This document shows, one piece after another, positions 61,658 through 64,000 of a DNA stretch of 64,000 bases. Source of the stretch: Sva-07 sp963716095 (lineage in GTDB: Bacteria; Actinomycetota; Acidimicrobiia; Acidimicrobiales; Ilumatobacteraceae); the NCBI GenBank assembly GCA_963716095.1, contig CAVQSV010000018.1, positions 186,001 through 250,000 of the forward strand, given 5' to 3'. Position 1 is the stretch's first letter; each line of letters opens with the position of its first letter. Below the pieces are notes generated by a model. It was given only the letters and a program-made list of their open reading frames with translations, had not been told where the DNA came from and made no database searches. Made by a program: the position numbers and the translations under genes.

Positions 61658-63121
61658 ATGACCGACCTGTTGATCGAATCGACGGCACTCGAAGACCGGA
61701 TGCGCACCGCCCTGCCGGCCGACGTCGACTACGCCTCCGCCCGCTTCGTCGACGAGCGCGCCGAGCACCTGAACGTGCGCCGCAACCAGCTCGAGCCGAT
61801 CTTCACCCAGTACGACACCGGCGTGATGATCACCATCTGGAACGACGGCGGCCTCGGCTACTCGGCCACGACCGACCTCAGCGACACCGGTCTCGCCGCG
61901 GCGGTCGACCGGGCCCGCTACTGGGCAGGTGTCACCGCCGGCGCCATGGTCACCACCGCGGCGCCGACCAGCCATGCGGTCGGCACCTACGTCTCCCCCG
62001 TCGAGGTCACGTGGGACACGCTGCCCCTCAACGACCGACTCGACCTGCTCCAGCAGCAGTCACGGCTGCTCGGCATCGACGACCGCATCGTCAACTGGGG
62101 CGCATCGCTCGTTCGTCGCGACGTCGACCAGCTGCTGCTCACCGCCTCACGCAACGGCGACTCGGGACGCATCGAGCAGCGCTTCCGGTTCGTGTACCCG
62201 AGCCTGAACGCCACGGCGAACGAGGGCACCAACACCCAGACCCGAACGTTCGGTGGCCACGCGTTCTGCGGGCAGGGCGGTGCCGAGGTGCTCGGCCGTT
62301 ACGGCTTCGGCGATGCGGCCAGTCGCGTCGCCGAGCAGGCACTCGAACTCCTGACCGCTCCCAACTGTCCGACCGGCGTGATGGATGCCCTGCTCGCGCC
62401 CGATCAGATGATCCTGCAGATCCACGAGTCGATCGGCCACCCGCTGGAGCTCGATCGGATCCTGGGCGACGAGCGCAACTACGCGGGCACCAGCTTCGTC
62501 ACTCCCGACATGTTCGGCAGCTACCAGTACGGCTCGGAGCTGCTCAACGTCACGTTCGATCCAACGGTGCCGGGCCAGCTGGCTTCGTACGGCTTCGACG
62601 ACGACGGCACTCCGGCCGAGCGCCGGCACCTGATCGAGAACGGCATCCTGGTCCGCGGGCTCGGCGGCACCGTGTCGCAGGAACGCAGCGGTCTGCCCGG
62701 CGTGGCCAATTCTCGGGCGCAGAACTGGAATCGCCCGCCGATCGATCGGATGGCCAACCTCAACGTGGAGCCCGGCGATTCCACCGTCGACGAGTTGATC
62801 TCGTCGATCGAACAGGGCGTCTACTTCCACACGAACAATTCGTGGTCGATCGACGACAGCCGCAACAAGTTCCAGTTCGGCTGCGAGTACGGCCAGCGCA
62901 TCGAGAACGGCGAGATCGTCGGCGCCGTGCGCAACCCGGGCTACCGCGGCATCTCGTCGACGTTCTGGCGCAGCCTCTCGGGCGTCGCCGACAGCGACAG
63001 CTTCACCGTGATGGGCACCCCCAACTGCGGCAAGGGCGAACTCAACCAGGTGATCGGCACCGGACACGCGTCGCCCGCCTGCAGATTCTCGAACATCGAG
63101 GTCTTCGGAGGCGAGTCATGA
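61658..63121 (+). CDS. tldD: Metallopeptidase TldD family protein
   Basis: A 487-residue TldD-type protease subunit. The zinc motif 'QMILQIHESIGHPLELDRIL' (HExxxH) is at about residues 250-255. The C-terminal half has 'GGTVSQERSGLPGVANSRAQ' and the metal-ligand cysteine in 'TVMGTPNCGKGELNQVIGTG'. TldD pairs with TldE (PmbA) to form a cytosolic heterodimeric peptidase that degrades unfolded or modified peptides. ATG 61658 is fixed by the leaderless -10, and the stop overlaps the tldE ATG. Confidence 0.93.
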   Translation: MTDLLIESTALEDRMRTALPADVDYASARFVDERAEHLNVRRNQLEPIFTQYDTGVMITIWNDGGLGYSATTDLSDTGLAAAVDRARYWAGVTAGAMVTTAAPTSHAVGTYVSPVEVTWDTLPLNDRLDLLQQQSRLLGIDDRIVNWGASLVRRDVDQLLLTASRNGDSGRIEQRFRFVYPSLNATANEGTNTQTRTFGGHAFCGQGGAEVLGRYGFGDAASRVAEQALELLTAPNCPTGVMDALLAPDQMILQIHESIGHPLELDRILGDERNYAGTSFVTPDMFGSYQYGSELLNVTFDPTVPGQLASYGFDDDGTPAERRHLIENGILVRGLGGTVSQERSGLPGVANSRAQNWNRPPIDRMANLNVEPGDSTVDELISSIEQGVYFHTNNSWSIDDSRNKFQFGCEYGQRIENGEIVGAVRNPGYRGISSTFWRSLSGVADSDSFTVMGTPNCGKGELNQVIGTGHASPACRFSNIEVFGGES

Positions 63122-64000
63122 GCGACGCCACCCGCACGGTTCCCGGTGCCCCGGTTCCCGGTGCCCAGGGCACGGGGAACCACGATCAGGGGTACTTCGA
63201 TGAGTTGGTCACCGCGGCGACCGCCACGTTGACCGGCAACGAGGTGCTCCTCGCCAACTTCTCGGGTGAGCGCACCGACTTCATCCGCCTCAACAACTCC
63301 GACGTACGCCAGGCCGGCACGGTCGATCAGCGCACACTCGCGGTCGATCTCGTCGAGGGCCAGCGCCACACCGGCGGCAGCATCCGGCTGTCGGGCGACC
63401 GCAGCGTCGACGATGCCCGCCTCGCCACGCTGCTCGCCCAACTGCGTGAGCAGCGTGCGTTCGTGGCCGACGATCCGTTCCTGCTGTACAACACCGAGCC
63501 GACCTCCACCGAACGCATCGAACGAGGCTCGATCCCCGAACCCGATGCGGCGCTCGGCGAGATCCGCTCGGCCGGCAACGGTCGAGACCTCGTCGGGATC
63601 TACGCCTCCGGCGACACCTTCCAAGGGTTCGCCAACAGCCTCGGGCAGCGCAACTGGTTCCAGTCGTCGACGTTCAACCTCGACTGGTGCTTCTACCTGC
63701 GCGCCGACAAGGCAGCGAAGAACCTGTACGCCGGCTTCGACTGGGACGACGACGCGTTCGCCGCCAAGATCGACTGGTCGGCTCGTCAGGTCAAGGCGCT
63801 CGAACGTGACCCGATCAGCCTCTCGCCGGGCGAGTACCGCACCTACCTCGCTCCTCGGGCGATGGAGGAGCTCGTGCAGCTGTGGTCGTACTACGGCGCG
63901 TTCGGGCTGCGGGCCCGCGAGACCAAACAGACACCGCTGCTGAAGATGCTCGTCGAGGGCGCCACGTTGTCGCCGCTCGTGAACATCAGCGAGGACACCG
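63118..64000 (+). CDS. tldE: TldE/PmbA-family protein, 5' part
   Basis: About 294 codons are visible; the gene runs off the window end. It starts at ATG 63118 in an ATGA overlap with tldD. Residues from about 25 ('YFDELVTAATATLTGNEVLL') match TldE/PmbA: 'QRTLAVDLVEGQRHTGGS', 'LVGIYASGDTFQGFANSLGQ', and 'AARQVKAL'-like helices. This subunit lacks the HExxxH motif and supports TldD. The first 20 or so codons contain a class B palindrome ('TVPGAPVPGAQGTGN'), an insertion not expected in the family, just after the start codon. Confidence 0.9.
   Translation, partial: MSDATRTVPGAPVPGAQGTGNHDQGYFDELVTAATATLTGNEVLLANFSGERTDFIRLNNSDVRQAGTVDQRTLAVDLVEGQRHTGGSIRLSGDRSVDDARLATLLAQLREQRAFVADDPFLLYNTEPTSTERIERGSIPEPDAALGEIRSAGNGRDLVGIYASGDTFQGFANSLGQRNWFQSSTFNLDWCFYLRADKAAKNLYAGFDWDDDAFAAKIDWSARQVKALERDPISLSPGEYRTYLAPRAMEELVQLWSYYGAFGLRARETKQTPLLKMLVEGATLSPLVNISEDT
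63151..63183. repeat. 33-bp palindromic element in the start region of tldE, class B
   Basis: CCGGTTCCCGGTGCCC, one A, then GGGCACGGGGAACCAC (three mismatched positions). A partial left half-unit (63136-63150) precedes it. It is in frame with tldE from codon 12. Confidence 0.85.

Overview
The window is high-GC DNA with densely packed genes, many 4-nt ATGA/GTGA overlaps and frequent GTG starts. Gene content (an IMPase-type HisN, a mycothiol-isomerase-like DinB-fold protein, a WS/DGAT acyltransferase, secreted 'VDTRTG' repeats, an AbiEi/DUF559 protein) fits an actinobacterium. I would guess Acidimicrobiia (Ilumatobacter-like), but that is an inference. No tRNA, rRNA, CRISPR, IS or phage gene was seen, and no gene-free stretch exceeds about 300 bp.

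Layout. 1-10.9 kb: 3' end of dxs, enoyl-CoA hydratase, hisN, a trans-sulfuration enzyme, small GNAT, DUF2277 and DinB-fold genes, nfuA, an EamA transporter, a Rieske oxygenase, surE, a membrane-anchored propeller protein and a SnoaL-like protein. 11-17.8 kb: a secreted lipase with three identical 363-bp repeats, a NarL-type two-component pair, a DUF3179 lipoprotein and msrB. 17.8-28 kb: an MBL hydrolase, a second crotonase, an M20 peptidase, hrpA, an MFS exporter and a class C beta-lactamase-like hydrolase. 28-34.3 kb: a nagA-nagB-GH20 aminosugar operon and a WS/DGAT::crotonase fusion. 34.3-43.2 kb: HAD, an HTH-nucleotidyltransferase fusion, a TetR-ABC-ABC exporter operon, an SGNH hydrolase, a thioesterase and a Crp/Fnr regulator. 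43.3-53.7 kb: a duplicated-barrel protein, DsbA-like, SDR, GlsB, amidase and P450 genes, a probable selenoprotein, and a badly broken hydrolase/PEP-utilising gene. 53.7-64 kb: membrane and lipoproteins, a Gfo/Idh/MocA oxidoreductase, an AbiEi/DUF559 protein, AKR, LLM, and tldD-tldE (tldE runs off the end).

Three signals cut across the genes. (1) Short palindromic repeats are abundant. A 33-bp class (two 16-nt arms around one base) occurs at about twelve sites: on stop codons, between genes, and in frame inside nagA, the WS/DGAT::crotonase junction, an ABC exporter, the PEP-utilising gene and tldE. Other classes are 42, about 53 and about 60 bp long. No transposase that could move them lies in the window. 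(2) About twenty genes have an NANNNT hexamer 6-8 nt before the start codon, which suggests widespread leaderless transcription. (3) About twenty-one frame breaks can all be modelled as loss of one unit from a 1- or 2-bp micro-repeat, so many 'pseudogenes' may be sequencing artefacts.

The most notable gene is at 49146-49703. It encodes a SelL/AhpC-TSA-like thioredoxin-fold protein with an in-frame TGA at the redox cysteine position and a SECIS-like hairpin directly downstream.
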